A stretch of DNA of 44,538 bases from Hyphomicrobiales bacterium (GCA_019075925.1 JAGXAC010000006.1:1-44538); one strand, 5' to 3'. Counted from the first letter of the stretch, positions 1 through 9,409 are shown. Translations and numbers: made by a program. The notes: generated from the sequence alone by a model not told the origin.

Positions 1-1
1 C

Positions 2-394
2 GTCGGGACGGCGAACGACGCTCTTGGCGGCACCAAGTACTGGGGCGCAAGTCTCGAGGTACAATATCCGCTGTTCTTCCTGCCGAAGGATGCCGGACTG
101 CGCATCGCGTTCTTCGTCGATGCCGGATCGGAGTGGGGCTATAAAGGCGAAATCGCATGGCCGTCCAACGGCGAAGTCAACGGCACCGTCACCACTAACA
201 CAGGCGTATCCTACTTTTGCCCCAACTGCGCCATGCAATACGCCGATACGGCCGCACCACGGCTGTCAGTGGGCGGCAGCATTATCTGGGATTCGCCGTT
301 TGGCCCGTTACGGTTCGATTTGGCCTATCCGCTGTTGAAACAACCCTACGACATTCCGCAGTTCTTCCAGTTTGGCGGCGGAACGCGGTTTTGA
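2..394 (+). CDS. bamA: Outer membrane assembly factor BamA, C-terminal fragment
   Basis: The window opens inside this gene; only the last 130 residues are visible and there is no start here. BamA is the beta-barrel core of the BAM complex that inserts outer-membrane proteins. The fragment shows the late barrel strands: GGTKYWGASLEVQYPL, then LRIAFFVDAGSEW, then SPFGPLRFDLAYPL, and it ends FQFGGGTRF with the terminal aromatic residue typical of outer-membrane barrels. A Cys pair (FCPNC) lies in an extracellular-loop-like stretch. lpxD starts 27 bases downstream, the usual bamA-lpxD order of proteobacteria. Identification rests on the motifs plus context; the POTRA domains lie outside the window. 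Confidence 0.9.
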   Translation, partial: VGTANDALGGTKYWGASLEVQYPLFFLPKDAGLRIAFFVDAGSEWGYKGEIAWPSNGEVNGTVTTNTGVSYFCPNCAMQYADTAAPRLSVGGSIIWDSPFGPLRFDLAYPLLKQPYDIPQFFQFGGGTRF

Positions 395-421
395 TCGCGG
401 CACCGCGATCCGCCGGGCCTC

Positions 422-1480
422 ATGCCGGATTTCTTCCCCACCCACTGCGAACTGACGCTCGGCGAGATCGCAACGCTCACGCAGGCCGAACCTCGCCCCG
501 GCGTTCCCCTCGAACGGCGTATCATCGACATTGCGCCGCTCGATGTCGCGCGAGGGTCTGATATCGCGTTTCTAGACAACGCCAAATATCTTGATGCACT
601 TGCGCGAACGCACGCCGGCGCCTGCCTGCTCACGCCGCGCTTCGCCGCCATGGCGCCGGCCGGCCTTCCAGTCCTCGTGACAGCCGAGCCTTACCGCGCC
701 TTCATTGCGGTCGCCCGCGCGTTATTTCCGTCATCGCTGCGGCCGTCCTCGCTGTTCCGCACGACGGGCCGCGCGACCGGAGCGCAGGTGCATCCGTCCG
801 CGCGGATCGAGGCTGGCGTGACGATTGATCCCTTGGCCGTAATCGGTCCCGGCGCTGAAATCGGCGGCGGGACTCTGATTGCCGCCGGCGCAGTCCTCGG
901 CCCGAATGTCGCGATCGGTCGCGACTGCGCGATCGGCGCCGGCGTTACGGTGCAGCACTCGCTGATCGGCGATCGCGTGATCATTCATCCCGGTGCGCGC
1001 ATCGGCCAGGACGGGTTTGGATTTCTGCCGTCGCCGCAAGGTCACCAAAAAATTCCGCAACATAGGCGCGTCATTATCCAGGACGACGTCGAGATCGGGG
1101 CCAACACAACTATCGACCGTGGTTCAACCCGCGACACTGTTATCGGCGAAGGCACCAAGATCGACAATCTCGTACAAATCGCGCACAACGTCTCGATCGG
1201 GCGTCATTGCCTGATTGCCGGACAAACCGGAATATCCGGCAGCGCGCAGGTTGGAGACTTCGTGATGATGGGCGGGCAGGTCGGTCTTGCAGATCACGTG
1301 ACGATCGGCTCAGGCGCGATGCTCGGCGCACAGAGCGGCGTTATGTCGGAAGTTCCGGCCCGGGAACGATATATCGGATCTCCGGCCGAGCCGGTACGCG
1401 ATTTCATGAAAGGTGTCGCCACCCTTCGCCGCCTTGCCCGCGGCCAGAAGAAAGCCGATCCAAACGGAGACACGCAATGA
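422..1480 (+). CDS. lpxD: UDP-3-O-(3-hydroxyacyl)glucosamine N-acyltransferase LpxD
   Basis: LpxD adds the N-linked 3-hydroxyacyl chain to UDP-3-O-acyl-glucosamine, the third step of lipid A synthesis, using hydroxyacyl-ACP. The 352-residue protein is of normal family length. An N-terminal uridine-binding domain (about residues 1-100) is followed by many hexapeptide repeats forming a left-handed beta helix ([18 protein letters not shown] and onward). The block NTTIDRG...[11 protein letters not shown] carries the catalytic His of the family. A short helical tail ends [16 protein letters not shown]. No strong ribosome site precedes the ATG, but it is the first good start after bamA. The stop overlaps the fabZ start as ATGA, so translation is probably coupled. 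Confidence 0.95.
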   Translation: MPDFFPTHCELTLGEIATLTQAEPRPGVPLERRIIDIAPLDVARGSDIAFLDNAKYLDALARTHAGACLLTPRFAAMAPAGLPVLVTAEPYRAFIAVARALFPSSLRPSSLFRTTGRATGAQVHPSARIEAGVTIDPLAVIGPGAEIGGGTLIAAGAVLGPNVAIGRDCAIGAGVTVQHSLIGDRVIIHPGARIGQDGFGFLPSPQGHQKIPQHRRVIIQDDVEIGANTTIDRGSTRDTVIGEGTKIDNLVQIAHNVSIGRHCLIAGQTGISGSAQVGDFVMMGGQVGLADHVTIGSGAMLGAQSGVMSEVPARERYIGSPAEPVRDFMKGVATLRRLARGQKKADPNGDTQ

Positions 1481-1929
1481 GCGGGGAAACGCTCGCCGCC
1501 GCGGACATTCGCGAAATCCTTCGGCTCCTGCCACATCGCTTTCCGTTCGTGATGATCGATCGCGTCATCAAGATGCGCGGCGACGAGCACGGCATCGGGA
1601 TCAAGAACGTGACTTTCAACGAACTGCATTTTCTCGGTCACTTTCCCAATAATCCGGTGATGCCGGGCGTGTTGATGATCGAAGGGATGGCTCAAACCGC
1701 GGGCGTGCTATGCCTGCGCAATCTGACCGCAGACGTTCCACGTTCGATGTACTTTCTGACGATCGACAAGGCCAAGTTTCGCAAACCCGCCGTTCCTGGC
1801 GATACGATCGAATATCACGTCAACAAAATCTCAAACCGCCGCAAGATGTGGTGGTACCGGGCCGAGGCTAAAGTCGGCGACGTGCTGATCGCCGAGGCCG
1901 AAGTCGGCGCCGCGATTATCGAGGGCTAA
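1477..1929 (+). CDS. fabZ: 3-hydroxyacyl-ACP dehydratase FabZ
   Basis: FabZ dehydrates 3-hydroxyacyl-ACP to trans-2-enoyl-ACP and so competes with LpxA/LpxD for hydroxyacyl-ACP, which links fatty-acid and lipid A synthesis. The 150-residue protein is a single hot-dog fold. [13 protein letters not shown] marks the N-terminus, and [19 protein letters not shown] holds the catalytic His55 and Glu69. The open frame runs upstream through lpxD, but the ATG at 1477, overlapping the lpxD stop by 4 bases, gives the standard family N-terminus. The stop codon directly abuts the lpxA start. Confidence 0.96.
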   Translation: MSGETLAAADIREILRLLPHRFPFVMIDRVIKMRGDEHGIGIKNVTFNELHFLGHFPNNPVMPGVLMIEGMAQTAGVLCLRNLTADVPRSMYFLTIDKAKFRKPAVPGDTIEYHVNKISNRRKMWWYRAEAKVGDVLIAEAEVGAAIIEG

Positions 1930-2748
1930 ATGGCAATCGATCCGACCGCGCGCATCGCCGATGGCGCGCGCATCGCCGACGATGCCGAGGTGGGGCCGTA
2001 TTGTCTGATCGGTGCGCAAGTTGAATTGCAGAGCGGCGTGCGGCTCATCGGCCACGTCAATGTCGCCGGACTCACCACCATCGGCGAAGGCACCGTCGTT
2101 TATCCCTTTGCATCGCTGGGAACGCCGCCGCAATCGACGCACTACCGCGGCGGCGCGACGCGGCTAACGATAGGCTCCCGCTGCGAAATTCGCGAGCATG
2201 TCACAATCAATACTGGCACCGAAGACGGCGGCGGCATCACCCGTATCGGTGAACGCTGCCTGTTCATGGTCGGATCGCATGTCGGCCACGATTGCCTGAT
2301 CGGCAACGAGGTGACGTTCGCCAACAACGTGGTGCTCGGTGGTCACGTCACGGTCGGCGACAATACTTTTTTTGGCGGCCATGTTGCGGTTCATCAATTC
2401 GTTCGCGTCGGTGAAGGGGTGATGGTCAGTGGCATGTCGGGGATCGCCGACGATGTCATTCCGTTTGGATTTGCGATCGGCCGGATCGCCGATTTGGCCG
2501 GACTTAACGTTGTCGGTTTGCGGCGCCGCGGCCTGACCCGCAGCCACTTGCAGCAGCTTCGGCAAGCCTATCAAGCATTGTTTCACGGTGCGGGCGTGTT
2601 CGCCGATCGGGTCGAGGCGGTGGCGAAAGAATATGCCGCCGATCCGCATGTCCAGAAAATTATTACCTTTATCCGCGCGACCGGAAAACGAGCGCTGATG
2701 CGTCCCAATGCCCGGGCAAAACGCGAGAACCAAGCCGATGCGTCCTGA
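1930..2748 (+). CDS. lpxA: UDP-N-acetylglucosamine acyltransferase LpxA
   Basis: LpxA performs the first, reversible step of lipid A synthesis, moving a 3-hydroxyacyl chain from ACP to the 3-OH of UDP-GlcNAc in the cytoplasm. The 272-residue protein matches the family. Hexapeptide repeats start at residue 1 (IDPTARIADGARIADDAEVG). The segment FMVGSHVGHDCLIGNEV carries the conserved HxxH with the catalytic His. VHQFVRVGEG and the helical C-terminus (LTRSHLQQLRQAYQALF) are typical. It begins at the base after the fabZ stop. The 3' end overlaps the proposed lpxI start by 11 bases. Confidence 0.96.
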   Translation: MAIDPTARIADGARIADDAEVGPYCLIGAQVELQSGVRLIGHVNVAGLTTIGEGTVVYPFASLGTPPQSTHYRGGATRLTIGSRCEIREHVTINTGTEDGGGITRIGERCLFMVGSHVGHDCLIGNEVTFANNVVLGGHVTVGDNTFFGGHVAVHQFVRVGEGVMVSGMSGIADDVIPFGFAIGRIADLAGLNVVGLRRRGLTRSHLQQLRQAYQALFHGAGVFADRVEAVAKEYAADPHVQKIITFIRATGKRALMRPNARAKRENQADAS

Positions 2749-3619
2749 TGGGCCGAACGCCGATCGTTCGGCGCCAGCGCCGGTGGCGATCGTCTGCGGG
2801 GGCGGCAATTTTCCGGGCGCAGTCGCCGAAGCCATCGTACGGCGCGGGGGGCGTCCGGTGTTATTCGGAATCCGAGGCTGGGCCGATCAAACCCTGCTCG
2901 ATCGTTATCCACATCACTGGATCGCGATTGGCCAAATTGGCCGTTTTCTGCGTCTCGCCGAAGCCGAGCATTGCCGCGACGTGTTGTTTATTGGCAGCTT
3001 GTTGCGCCCGCCGATCACTCAAATCCGCCTGGACTGGCAGACGCTGCGCGTTTTGCCCCGTATAATCCGGGCGTTCCGGGGTGGCGACGATTGGCTGCTT
3101 AGCGGGGTAGCCAAACTGTTCGAAGAAAGCGGCCTGCGCCTGATCGGAGTAAAGGACGTGGCCCCGGAAATCCTGATGTCGGAGGGCACATTTGGCAAGG
3201 TGCGGCCGTCGCCGCGCGACGGCAAGGACATCGCGCGTGCGCTCCAATTGATCGCTGCCCTTGGGCGTTTCGACGTCGGCCAAGCCGCCGTCGTCGCCAA
3301 TCTGCACGTTCTGGCGGTGGAAGCGGCTGAGGGCACCGACAATATGCTGCATCGCATCTCCGAACTGCGCCGTCTGGGCAGGGTCACTACACCCACCGGC
3401 ACCGGCGTGCTGGTTAAGGCGCCAAAGCCAGGTCAGGATCGGCGCTTTGACCTGCCCGCGATAGGTCCGCAGACCATTGAAAATGCCGCCCGCGCCGGTC
3501 TGGCCGGCGTTGCCGTCGCGGCCGGCAGCACGATGATTGCGGAACCTGAAAAGGTTGTCGCGGCCGCCGACGCCGCCGGAATTTTTTTCGCTGGCGTGCG
3601 CGAGGACCAGGCGGAATGA
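2738..3619 (+). CDS. lpxI: UDP-2,3-diacylglucosamine pyrophosphatase LpxI
   Basis: LpxI hydrolyses UDP-2,3-diacylglucosamine to lipid X and UMP. It replaces the unrelated LpxH in many alphaproteobacteria. The protein (293 residues from this start) begins APVAIVCGGGNFPGAVAEAIVRRGG, a nucleotide-binding-like N-terminal domain, and shows the family regions IGSLLRPPI, LLSGVAKLFEESGLRLIGVKDVAPEIL and GRVTTPTGTGVLVKAPKPGQDRRFDLPAIGP. An ATG at 2708 would add ten residues and lengthen the overlap with lpxA. I prefer 2738 because the conserved part begins only about 14 residues later and the overlap is then 11 bases. The stop overlaps lpxB as ATGA. Confidence 0.93.
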   Translation: MRPDGPNADRSAPAPVAIVCGGGNFPGAVAEAIVRRGGRPVLFGIRGWADQTLLDRYPHHWIAIGQIGRFLRLAEAEHCRDVLFIGSLLRPPITQIRLDWQTLRVLPRIIRAFRGGDDWLLSGVAKLFEESGLRLIGVKDVAPEILMSEGTFGKVRPSPRDGKDIARALQLIAALGRFDVGQAAVVANLHVLAVEAAEGTDNMLHRISELRRLGRVTTPTGTGVLVKAPKPGQDRRFDLPAIGPQTIENAARAGLAGVAVAAGSTMIAEPEKVVAAADAAGIFFAGVREDQAE

Positions 3620-4815
3620 ATGAGTCATCGCGGCCTTTATCGATCTATCTGGTTGCTGCAGAAGAATCCGGCGATGCTCTCGGCGCGGCATTGGCAGGGG
3701 CTCTAACCGCCGGCGCAACGCCCGTGAAGCTTGCCGGCATCGGCGGGCGTGCCATGGCTGCCGCCGGAATTGCCAGCCCGTTCCCGATCGACGCGCTGTC
3801 GATCATCGGGGTGAGCGCGATCCCACGCCGTCTGCCAACAATTTTGCGCCGCATTCGGGAAAGTGCGGATGCCATCGTCGCGGCGCGGCCTGATGCTCTC
3901 GTCATCATTGACAGCCCGGACTTTACCCATCGCGTCGCGCGGCTGGTGCGCGGGCGTGCCCCGTCGATTCCGATCGTGGATTACGTATCGCCTTCCGTAT
4001 GGGCTTGGCGTTCGGGACGCGCGCGCGCGATGCGAGATTATGTCGATTGCGTGCTCGCAATCCTGCCTTTCGAGCCCGACGTTCATAGACGGCTTGGTGG
4101 ACCGCCCTGCGTCTACGTCGGTCATCCGCTGATCGAGCGTCTTTCGCAGCTGCGTCCGAATGCCGACGAAGCGCAACGGCGGCGCACGGATCCGCCGGTC
4201 GTTTTGGTTTTGCCAGGCAGCCGCGCCGGCGAAATCCATCGTCTCATCGAGCGTTTTGGCGCGGCAGCGGCAGAAGTGGCCGCTCGCCATGGGCCGATCG
4301 AGCTCATATTGCCCACCGTTCCCCACCTTGCCGCGGACGTCCGTGCGGCCGTAGCGTCATGGGCGATCACTCCGCGTGTCGTGGTCGAGCCGGCGGAGAA
4401 ATGGGCCGCCTTTCGCTCCGCGCGCGCTGCTTTGGCGGCATCGGGTACGGTCACGCTCGAACTCGCGCTCGCCGGCGTGCCGACGGTGGCTGCTTATCGG
4501 GTTACTCTCATCGAAGAACTGATTGCCCATGTCTTGCGGCTGCGAGCCCGGCTGACGACGATCATTCTGGCCAATCTCGTCATCGGCGAAAATGTCATTC
4601 CAGAATTCCTGCAACGGGACTGTACGCCGCAGAATCTGGCCGCCGCACTGACGCCGCTGTTAAACGACACGGCGGAACGGTCGCGCCAAATCGAAGCTTT
4701 TGCCCGGCTCGACCAAATCATGGCGGTTGAGACGGCGCCCAGCGCCGAGGCGGCCGCCACGGTGCTCGATGTCGTCCGCCGGCGAGAGCACCGCGCCGCT
4801 ACGTTCGAAAGTTAA
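3616..4815 (+). CDS. lpxB: Lipid-A-disaccharide synthase LpxB
   Basis: LpxB is a GT19 glycosyltransferase that joins lipid X to UDP-2,3-diacylglucosamine, forming the beta-1,6 disaccharide of lipid A at the inner face of the membrane. The 399-residue length is normal. Visible family motifs are IYLVAAEESGDALGA at the N-terminus, PIVDYVSPSVWAWR, CVYVGHPLIERL, VLVLPGSRAGEIHRL, AASGTVTLELALAGVPTVAAYR and NLVIGENVIPEFLQ. It is the last gene of the bamA-lpxD-fabZ-lpxA-lpxI-lpxB string and overlaps lpxI by 4 bases. An 87-base gap follows before the next gene, so the operon probably ends here. Confidence 0.95.
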   Translation: MNESSRPLSIYLVAAEESGDALGAALAGALTAGATPVKLAGIGGRAMAAAGIASPFPIDALSIIGVSAIPRRLPTILRRIRESADAIVAARPDALVIIDSPDFTHRVARLVRGRAPSIPIVDYVSPSVWAWRSGRARAMRDYVDCVLAILPFEPDVHRRLGGPPCVYVGHPLIERLSQLRPNADEAQRRRTDPPVVLVLPGSRAGEIHRLIERFGAAAAEVAARHGPIELILPTVPHLAADVRAAVASWAITPRVVVEPAEKWAAFRSARAALAASGTVTLELALAGVPTVAAYRVTLIEELIAHVLRLRARLTTIILANLVIGENVIPEFLQRDCTPQNLAAALTPLLNDTAERSRQIEAFARLDQIMAVETAPSAEAAATVLDVVRRREHRAATFES

Positions 4816-4902
4816 CCGCTTGTCGCTCGCACTCTATCCTTGAACTTGCCATCCTGTTATCCAACCCCATCATAATTTGAGTTGCCAACGTTTCGCGTGC
4901 GA

Positions 4903-5931
4903 ATGGCCAAAAAAGCAAAACAGCGGAAATCCCCGGTCCACGCGGCGATTACCGGCGTTCACGGCTATCTGCCGCCCGACGTGCTGACCAACGCCGACCT
5001 GGCGCGTATGGTCGACACCAGCGACCAATGGATCACGGAACGCACCGGAATCAAGGAGCGGCGGATTCTCAAGGGCGAGGGGCTCGGCACCTCACACATG
5101 GGTGCCGAGGCGGTGCGTGGACTTCTGAAAAAAACCGGCACGGCGCCCGAAGACGTCGAACTCCTTATTTGCGCGACAACGACGCCCGACTTCGTGCACC
5201 CGGCCACTGCCAATCTCATCTGCGACATGGTCGGCATTCATGGCATCGGCAGCTTCGACGTTCAGGCTGCTTGCTCCGGATTCGTCTATGCGCTGACGGT
5301 GGCCGCACAATTCATTCGCGCGGGGGCTTATCGCAAGATCGTGGTGGTCGGAGCCGACAAGATGTCGGCCATCGTCGATTTCACCGACCGTGCGACCTGC
5401 GTGATTTTTGGCGATGGCGCCGGTGCGGTTCTCGTCGAGCCCAGTCGAAAATTCGGCATCATCGACACTATGATCCGTTCGGACGGCTCCGGCATGCGCT
5501 ATCTGCATCAGCCAGCCGGCGGCAGCCGCATGCCGCCGACGGCGGAAACCGTCGCCAAACGGATGCACTCCGTGCATCAGGAGGGCGCGTCCGTATACAA
5601 GTTCGCGGTGGCAGGCATGACTGAAGTGGTGTCCGGCCTGATGAAGCGAAACCACCTGAAAAATGACGATGTCGATTGGTTCGTGCCGCATCAGGCCAAT
5701 AAACGCATCATCGAAACGACCGCCGATCGCATGGATATTCCGATGCAGCGCGTGATGATGACGATCCAAAAATTCGGCAACACCACCGCCGCAACGATCC
5801 CGCTCAGTCTCTGGGACTATGAGTCCAAGCTTAAGGCCGGCAACCGGCTCCTCTTGGCCGCATTCGGCGGTGGGTTCACTTGGGGTGGCATCTATCTGAC
5901 GTGGGCGTATGACGGGTCGCACCGGCGGTAA
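4903..5931 (+). CDS. 3-oxoacyl-ACP synthase III (FabH-like paralogue 1)
   Basis: A thiolase-fold ketoacyl-ACP synthase III of 342 residues. The catalytic triad is Cys124 (VQAACSG), His263 (VPHQANKRI) and Asn293 (GNTTAA), and the C-terminus has the glycine-rich GGGFTWGG loop, so an active condensing enzyme is expected. It differs from the canonical FabH encoded at 14674: it is about 17 residues longer, mostly in an insertion around AGGSRMPPTAETVAKRMH, followed by QEGASVYKFAV. It stands alone with no pathway partner on its strand. I chose the ATG at 4903; a TTG at 4882 would add seven residues. Specific substrate cannot be told: acetyl-CoA primed initiation, or a special acyl starter. Confidence 0.88.
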   Translation: MAKKAKQRKSPVHAAITGVHGYLPPDVLTNADLARMVDTSDQWITERTGIKERRILKGEGLGTSHMGAEAVRGLLKKTGTAPEDVELLICATTTPDFVHPATANLICDMVGIHGIGSFDVQAACSGFVYALTVAAQFIRAGAYRKIVVVGADKMSAIVDFTDRATCVIFGDGAGAVLVEPSRKFGIIDTMIRSDGSGMRYLHQPAGGSRMPPTAETVAKRMHSVHQEGASVYKFAVAGMTEVVSGLMKRNHLKNDDVDWFVPHQANKRIIETTADRMDIPMQRVMMTIQKFGNTTAATIPLSLWDYESKLKAGNRLLLAAFGGGFTWGGIYLTWAYDGSHRR

Positions 5932-5954
5932 GGTGGGTCGCCGCCGGCGCGGTG

Positions 5955-6767
5955 TTAATCTGTAACTTTCAGACTCGCTGTGACGTTTTCAGGCCCGACC
6001 GTTTCCAGCATGTCCAGAAACGCCACCCGGTACGATCCGGGTCGCGTCGTTGCGGCGGCCGCCAATTCGCCGGCGATGCCATAGACTCCAACGGCCGCAA
6101 CCGATGCGTCGAAAGGGTCTGGGCAGATTGCAGCAAACGCTCCGGTGACGGCGGATAATGCGCAACCAAGGGCGGTAACTTTCGCCATCACCGGCGAGCC
6201 GTTTGCCAGCTTCACCACCCGCTCGCCGTCCGTAACGATATCCACTGCGCCGGTAGCGATGACCGTGCATCGTTGGTGTTTGGCGAGGCTAACGGCGAAT
6301 GCGAGCGCCTCTTCCGTCGTGTTGGCGCTGTCGACGCCCTTGGGCGCGGCGCCGGCGCCGCCGGCGACCGCCATGATCTCGGACGCGTTGCCACGAATGA
6401 TCGACGGTCGGTGTGGCAAAAGTGCTTTTACCGTATCAGTGCGCAACCGCGTTGCGCCCGCGCCGACCGGGTCGAGCACCCAGGGCTTGGCGTTTCGACC
6501 GGCCGCTTCCGCGGCCAGCTTCATCGAATCGACCCATGACGCCGACAATGTCCCGATATTGATGACAAGCGCCCCGGCGATGGCGACGAATTCGGCTACT
6601 TCTTCGCGCGCGTGCACCATCGCCGGTGACGCTCCGATCGCGAGCAGGGCGTTGGCAGCGATGTCCATCGACACGTAATTCGCGATGTTATGCACCAGCG
6701 GCCGCGCCGCGCGCATGGCGTTGAGCAGCTCGACGGTTTTGGCGGCAATCGCCGTTCGGTTGGCCAT
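5955..6767 (-). CDS. thiM: Hydroxyethylthiazole kinase ThiM
   Basis: ThiM phosphorylates 4-methyl-5-(2-hydroxyethyl)thiazole, a salvage step that feeds thiamine synthesis. The 270-residue protein (E. coli ThiM is similar) shows the ribokinase-like family signatures PLVHNIANYVSMDIAANALLAIGASP, PWVLDPVGAGATRLR, IIRGNASEIMAVAG, TVIATGAVDIVTDGERV and the anion-hole/catalytic segment VTALGCALSAVTGAF with Cys in the usual position. The frame can begin at a GTG at 6794, but a TATAAT on the minus strand at 6804-6799 would place transcription start near that codon. The ATG at 6767, preceded by GAGG, is therefore preferred. No thiD, thiE or thiC is adjacent. Confidence 0.93.
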   Translation of the reverse strand: MANRTAIAAKTVELLNAMRAARPLVHNIANYVSMDIAANALLAIGASPAMVHAREEVAEFVAIAGALVINIGTLSASWVDSMKLAAEAAGRNAKPWVLDPVGAGATRLRTDTVKALLPHRPSIIRGNASEIMAVAGGAGAAPKGVDSANTTEEALAFAVSLAKHQRCTVIATGAVDIVTDGERVVKLANGSPVMAKVTALGCALSAVTGAFAAICPDPFDASVAAVGVYGIAGELAAAATTRPGSYRVAFLDMLETVGPENVTASLKVTD

Positions 6768-6794
6768 TACCTCGGAATCCCACTTGAAAACCAC

Positions 6795-6877
6795 GCCGAT
6801 TATAGAGTGCAGCCGTTGCCTATGCTACCGCGAAGCCGGCCGCAAACCGGCTATAATGGTTTCCGGAGAAAACGCCG
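6795..6877. promoter_or_regulatory. Divergent promoter region thiM / hydroxy-acid oxidase
   Basis: The short divergent spacer contains two TATAAT hexamers pointing outward, one on the minus strand (6804-6799) toward thiM and one on the plus strand (6852-6857) toward the oxidase gene. Neither has a good -35 element at normal spacing, so these may be activator-dependent or fortuitous. The plus-strand gene has a good ribosome site (GGAG, nine bases before its ATG). No THI-box (TPP riboswitch) sequence is recognisable in the thiM leader. Confidence 0.35.
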
Positions 6878-8122
6878 ATGCACGATACGACCGCTGTCGT
6901 CTCGCCGCAGCACAGGCCGCTCGTCAGCCGAAGCGGCAATCCGCGTTATTCCGCGCTTCATCGGCGTTATCCGCACGTTACCTACCTGCGAAATCGTGCC
7001 CGCGTTCGAGTCCCGCATTTTGCTTTTGAATACGCCGACGGCGGCGCCGGCAACGATGATGCGGGCATCAAACGCAATTGGGCCGCGTTGGACGCGGTCG
7101 AGATCGTCCCGCGCTATGGCGTCATGCCAGCCTTGCCACCCTGCGACATCGATTTATTCGGCCGCCACTACAGCGCGCCTATCGGCATCGCGCCGATGGG
7201 TGGGCCGTCGATCGTCTGGCCTGGCGCGGACATATATCTCGCCGGAGCCGCGCAGCGTGCCCGCATTCCCTACACGCTAAGTACGGTCGGTGGCACGACG
7301 ATCGAAAAAATCGGCGAAATCGCGCCTGACGTGTTCTGGTTTCAGCTATATCGCTTCGCCAACGAAGGGCATGCCATAGGTTTCGATTTGGTTCGCCGCG
7401 CCGAAGCAGCCGGCTGCCGCGCGCTGGTCCTTACGCTCGACGTTCCGGTGCGCACGACGCGGCCGCGTGAAGCGGCCACTGGGCTTGCCGGAGCATTTCA
7501 ACTCGATCTCGGCATTGTCGTGCAGAGCCTGCTGTCCCCCGGCTGGATGACCGCTTTGTGCAGGCATGGCATTCCGCGCTTCGCGAACCTTCGCGCTTAT
7601 GCGGGCGAGAATATTTCGCTCGGCGAGCTGATTGCATTTACGCGGCGCGAGATGGGTGGTGCCTTCACTTGGGAGGAGGTCCGGGCGTACCGCGAACGGT
7701 GGAAGGGCCCGTTGGTCGTCAAGGGCATTCTTCACCCGCAGGATGCGGAGAAGGCGGTCACACTCGGCGTCGATGGCATTATCGTTTCCAATCACGGCGG
7801 GCGGCAGGTCGACGCACTCCCGGCGCCAATCGACGCGCTGCCCGCCGTCGCGAGACAGGTCGGCAATCGAGCTACCGTAATGATGGATTCCGGCATTCGC
7901 AGCGGCAGCGACGTTGTCCGTGCTTGCGCGCTCGGCGCGAACGCGACTTTCGCCGGCAAGGCCTTTCTGTGGGGACTGGGTGCGCTTGGCGGACAGGGAC
8001 CTGGACACGTTATCGATCTTTTGCTGGACGAAACGCAGACCGCACTCGGCCAATTGGGCGCGCGCTCGGTTGCGGAACTCCGATCGCTTTCCGTCCGTCA
8101 CCCAGGGGCGTTGCAAATCTGA
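6878..8122 (+). CDS. FMN-dependent alpha-hydroxy-acid oxidase/dehydrogenase
   Basis: A 414-residue member of the FMN-dependent 2-hydroxy-acid oxidising family (L-lactate dehydrogenase LldD, glycolate oxidase, mandelate dehydrogenase). Motifs in order: FEYADGGAGND near residue 50, IGIAPMGGPSIVWPGAD (FMN phosphate region), WFQLYRF, ALVLTLDVPV, LVVKGILHPQDAEKA, then the signature SNHGGRQVD with the active-site His, and MMDSGIRSGSDVVRACALGA (FMN binding). The substrate cannot be assigned from sequence alone. A Shine-Dalgarno GGAG lies nine bases before the ATG. The MFS transporter gene follows 69 bases later on the same strand and may be co-transcribed. Confidence 0.88.
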   Translation: MHDTTAVVSPQHRPLVSRSGNPRYSALHRRYPHVTYLRNRARVRVPHFAFEYADGGAGNDDAGIKRNWAALDAVEIVPRYGVMPALPPCDIDLFGRHYSAPIGIAPMGGPSIVWPGADIYLAGAAQRARIPYTLSTVGGTTIEKIGEIAPDVFWFQLYRFANEGHAIGFDLVRRAEAAGCRALVLTLDVPVRTTRPREAATGLAGAFQLDLGIVVQSLLSPGWMTALCRHGIPRFANLRAYAGENISLGELIAFTRREMGGAFTWEEVRAYRERWKGPLVVKGILHPQDAEKAVTLGVDGIIVSNHGGRQVDALPAPIDALPAVARQVGNRATVMMDSGIRSGSDVVRACALGANATFAGKAFLWGLGALGGQGPGHVIDLLLDETQTALGQLGARSVAELRSLSVRHPGALQI

Positions 8123-8191
8123 CCTGCATGCGTCCGTATAGTGCCGCGTGGGCAGCCCCGCTATACGTGGGCTTTCGACCGGAATTTGAGC

Positions 8192-9409
8192 ATGGCGGCG
8201 CTTGCCGATCACGCAATCGAGGCCACTGACGACCGCTTGGCCGCTCGCAACGCGCTGATTCTGGCCGCCGCGCAAGCTTTGGCCGGCGGCAATAACACCG
8301 TGATCGTGGCAACCGGAGGGATCGCCGGTTCGATGCTGGCGCCAAGTCCGATGCTGGCGACCTTGCCAATTAGCACCATGGTGCTCGGCATGTGGATCGG
8401 CACATTGCCGGTCGGCATGCTGGCAAAGGCCTTCGGCCGCCGCTTCGCGTTGCAGCTGGGATGCGCTTTCGGAGCTCTCTCGGGCGTCGTGTCGTGCATG
8501 GCAATGTTGTCGGGGTCATTCGCGCTGTTGCTAGCGGGTGCATTATGCGGCGGCCTATATGCATCCGCCCATCAATCTTATCGTTTCGCTGCCGCCGATA
8601 CGGCGAGTGTGCAATTCCGCGCCAAAGCGGTTGCGTGGGTCCTTGCTGGCGGTGTCCTTGCCGCTGTGCTCGGCCCGCAAATCGTCATCTTCACCGAGAA
8701 CATTTGGCCTTCCTATCTGTTCGCCGGCACGTATTTGACCCAATCGGTCTGCGCCATTATCGCCGCCGGCGTGTTGACTCAATTCAAGAGTCCACGCCCG
8801 GCGCGATCGCAGACGTTCACCGACGGCCAGCCATTGCTTGACATTATCCGCCGGCCTCAATTTATCATCGCCGCGACATGCGGTGTCGCCAGCTATGTGA
8901 TGATGAACGTGATCATGACCGCAGCGCCGCTGGCGATCGTGATGTGTCACCATTCTGTCAGCGACGCGGCGCTTGGCATCCAGTGGCATGTGATCGGCAT
9001 GTATGCGCCAAGCTTTTTCACCGGCGCGCTGATCCTGCGGTTCGGGCTCCGGACGATCATGGCGGTGGGTCTCGGCTTGATCTTTGCTGCGGCCTCGATC
9101 GGCATACTCGGCGTCGCATTGTGGAATTTCTGGCTGGCGCTCGCACTGCTCGGTGTCGGATGGAATTTCGCCTTCATCGGCGCCACGACGCTGGTGACCG
9201 AATGTCACGGGCCGCGGGAGCGGAACAAGGTGCAGGCTTTCAACGATTTTGTGATTTTCGGCGCGATGGCGATCGGTTCGTTTTCATCGGGTGCGCTGCT
9301 GGCCGGCTACGGGTGGGGCGCGGTTAATGCGTTGGTCTTTCCAGTAGTGCTGACCGCGGCAATCCTGCTGACTTGGGGTGCGCTGGCGCGTCGGCCCAAC
9401 CCGATCTGA
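8192..9409 (+). CDS. MFS transporter
   Basis: A 405-residue integral membrane protein with about twelve hydrophobic segments in two halves, separated by a polar stretch near residues 205-225 ([16 protein letters not shown]). [14 protein letters not shown] resembles the loop 2-3 motif of the major facilitator superfamily, where a basic pair follows a small-residue turn. The substrate is unknown. The general look ([19 protein letters not shown] at the first helices) is that of a rhizobial MFS group, some members of which are riboflavin transporters, but I cannot support that assignment here. The frame opens with a GTG at 8141; the ATG at 8192 is preferred because it directly precedes the polar N-terminus and first helix. 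Confidence 0.8.
   Translation: MAALADHAIEATDDRLAARNALILAAAQALAGGNNTVIVATGGIAGSMLAPSPMLATLPISTMVLGMWIGTLPVGMLAKAFGRRFALQLGCAFGALSGVVSCMAMLSGSFALLLAGALCGGLYASAHQSYRFAAADTASVQFRAKAVAWVLAGGVLAAVLGPQIVIFTENIWPSYLFAGTYLTQSVCAIIAAGVLTQFKSPRPARSQTFTDGQPLLDIIRRPQFIIAATCGVASYVMMNVIMTAAPLAIVMCHHSVSDAALGIQWHVIGMYAPSFFTGALILRFGLRTIMAVGLGLIFAAASIGILGVALWNFWLALALLGVGWNFAFIGATTLVTECHGPRERNKVQAFNDFVIFGAMAIGSFSSGALLAGYGWGAVNALVFPVVLTAAILLTWGALARRPNPI

Noticed and set aside
24-561. Open frames at the window start (24-338 and 217-561)
   Set aside because: They are out of frame with the BamA barrel strands and lpxD, which fit known families.
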